Assembly: GCF_003762925.1 (NCBI RefSeq)
Contig: NZ_RJUK01000001.1
Location: 62,001-126,000 of the forward strand
Reading direction: 5' to 3'
DNA: 64,000 nt
Origin: Marinimicrobium koreense
GTDB lineage: Bacteria; Pseudomonadota; Gammaproteobacteria; Pseudomonadales; Cellvibrionaceae
Within the stretch, counting starts at the first letter, position 1; every line of letters starts with the position of its first letter. Below the pieces are notes generated by a model. It was not told where the DNA came from, ran no database searches, and saw only the letters and a program-made list of their open reading frames with translations. This document shows positions 62,902-64,000 of the stretch, piece after piece. The position numbers and the translations under genes were made by a program.

Positions 62902-63363
62902 TCAGCTCGCGGCCGGCTCTCCAATGGCCACATCGTAGAGCGACTCATTGCTGTCGGCGGCCCGCAGGCGAGCCCGGAACTCGGCGTCATTGAGCATGCT
63001 GGCCAGCGAGGCCAGGGTCTGCAGGTGCTCGCTGTGCGCGTTTTCCGGTACCAGCATGGCAAACAGCACATCCACCGGCTCACCGTCGATGGCGTCGAAA
63101 TCGATGGGTTCTTTGAGCGTAATGAGGGCACCGATGGTGCCCTCACAGTTGCTCACCCGGCAGTGGGGAATGGCGATGCCGTGGCCGATGCCGGTCGACC
63201 CCAGACGCTCCCGGCCGATCAGGCGCCGAAACAGGTCGTCGGCGTCAATCGTCGGTACGTCCTCGGCAATGGTGTTGGCCAGAATTTCCAGCGCCCGCTT
63301 TTTGCTGACGCCCTCAATGCCGCACAGTGTGCGGCCCGGAGTGATGATGGTTTTGATATCCAT
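62902..63363 (-). CDS. ptsN: PTS IIA-like nitrogen-regulatory protein PtsN
   Basis: The 153-aa EIIA-Ntr protein has the phosphorylation site GIAIPHCRV (His67) preceded by LGSTGIGHG. It receives phosphate from NPr and regulates potassium and nitrogen-related processes. It starts 4 bp after hpf ends. Confidence 0.95.
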   Translation of the reverse strand: MDIKTIITPGRTLCGIEGVSKKRALEILANTIAEDVPTIDADDLFRRLIGRERLGSTGIGHGIAIPHCRVSNCEGTIGALITLKEPIDFDAIDGEPVDVLFAMLVPENAHSEHLQTLASLASMLNDAEFRARLRAADSNESLYDVAIGEPAAS

Positions 63364-63367
63364 AGGT

Positions 63368-63658
63368 TCAACGATGGCTTCGTAGCTTCTCTTTATGTTT
63401 GATGAGTTGCCGGTCCAGTTTGTCAGTCAACTGGTCAATAGCGGCGTACATATCCTGATCGACGGCGTCGGCGAACAGGTCTTTCCCGCTGACGTGAACG
63501 CGTGCCTCGGCCTTCTGTTCCAGCTTTTCCACCGACAGTATGACGTCGGTGCTGGTGATTTTGTCGTGGTGGTGGGTCAGGCGTTCAAGCTTGTTGGAGA
63601 CATAGTCTTTCAAAGCGTCAGTCAGATCCAGGTGGTGGCCGCTGATATTGATTTGCAT
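63368..63658 (-). CDS. hpf: Ribosome hibernation promoting factor (HPF, short type)
   Basis: The 96-aa protein opens MQINISGHHLDLTDALKDYV and continues with HDKITSTDVILSVEK and ARVHVSGKDLFADAVDQDMY, the short HPF/YfiA form. It binds the 30S decoding site and promotes 100S ribosome dimers in stationary phase. It is the first gene after rpoN. Confidence 0.95.
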   Translation of the reverse strand: MQINISGHHLDLTDALKDYVSNKLERLTHHHDKITSTDVILSVEKLEQKAEARVHVSGKDLFADAVDQDMYAAIDQLTDKLDRQLIKHKEKLRSHR

Positions 63659-63824
63659 AGCAACATCCTCTTTGGCGTGGCGATCACGTGATGGTTACGG
63701 ACCCGCAACCGACTGCTTCAACGTCCGGGTCGACAGCCGGGCCCATCCTGCAAATGCTGGCGTCTGGTCTCCTGCCGCCTAGCATAGCAGTGCCAGCCAC
63801 GCGGCGTCACCTTCCTCCGGGGCC

Positions 63825-64000
63825 TCAGGCCGGCCCCAGGGTTTTTCGTTCGTTCGATGGGGGAATGCCCAGCGACTCCCGGTATTTGGCAATGGTTCGC
63901 CGGGCTACCTTGATGCCCTGTTCGGCCAGCAGCGCGGTAATCTTACTGTCACTCAGTGGCTTCTGGGGTGACTCGGAGGCCACCAGCTTCTTAATGATAG
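63825..64000 (-). CDS. rpoN: RNA polymerase sigma-54 factor RpoN, C-terminal end (partial)
   Basis: The last 58 codons are present; the gene runs off the window. The peptide contains the RpoN box region [15 protein letters not shown] and upstream [16 protein letters not shown], the DNA-binding end that recognises the -24 promoter element. The stop is at 63825-63827. Gene order rpoN-hpf-ptsN-rapZ-ptsO is conserved. Confidence 0.93.
   Translation of the reverse strand, partial: IIKKLVASESPQKPLSDSKITALLAEQGIKVARRTIAKYRESLGIPPSNERKTLGPA

Overview
The window is about 64 kb of a high-GC gammaproteobacterial chromosome. Gene content points to a marine polysaccharide-degrading lineage close to Cellvibrionaceae/Microbulbiferaceae (Saccharophagus- or Marinimicrobium-like). 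The evidence is a GH9 cellulase-type lipoprotein, a second glycoside-hydrolase-like lipoprotein, a sodium-pumping oxaloacetate decarboxylase, a TonB receptor, Fe-SOD, AmpD/AmpE/AmpG, DUF1631 and the hpf-ptsN-rapZ-ptsO cluster behind rpoN. The genus is inference. No rRNA operon, CRISPR array, prophage or intact IS was seen.

Layout: 1-7 kb DUF2066 protein, hda, GH9 lipoprotein, gamma-glutamyltransferase, dusC. 7.3-10.8 kb oadGAB sodium pump. 11-11.9 kb phoH. 12.2-18.0 kb an AT-richer island of short ORFs separated by attC-like hairpins, with a reversed vapBC pair. No integrase is present, so this looks like a cassette array lacking an integron integrase (CALIN). 18.0-23 kb EamA transporter and two paralogous LuxR-type regulators bracketing a glycoside-hydrolase-like lipoprotein. 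23-25.2 kb queE-queC and two identical tRNA-Lys genes. 25.2-25.7 kb two large palindromic elements. 25.7-33.3 kb nadA, dapA-bamC, PilZ, LRR lipoprotein, OmpA-like lipoprotein, rsmJ, nadC and an aspartyl protease. 33.5-40.5 kb DUF1631, ampD-ampE, yajQ, ampG, DUF481. 40.7-46.6 kb groES-groEL behind a sigma32-like promoter, sodB, a coiled-coil protein, a Lar-like zinc ribbon and class I fumarase. 46.8-53.4 kb PhzF-like protein, the argD-argF-ABC ATPase unit and a TonB receptor. 53.6-64 kb hrpB, grxD, corA, HAD phosphatase, SDR, yjgA/darP, a zincin-like lipoprotein, then ptsO, rapZ, ptsN, hpf and the 3' end of rpoN.

Two things stand out. First, the integrase-less cassette array (12.2-18.0 kb) has attC sites of several sequence families, several with damaged R' boxes. 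Second, four intergenic palindromes (25229-25378, 25470-25581, 53389-53499, 58093-58189) share a conserved internal box but have outer stems of 23-30 bp that are perfectly or almost perfectly paired and differ in sequence from copy to copy. Two copies have loops identical at 48 of 51 positions inside unrelated-looking stems. I do not recognise a named repeat family with this constant-loop, variable-stem design; it is the best candidate here for something undescribed.

Most other genes are core housekeeping genes in conserved neighbourhoods. Start sites were moved downstream of the longest ORF wherever a ribosome-binding site, signal peptide or family length favoured it.
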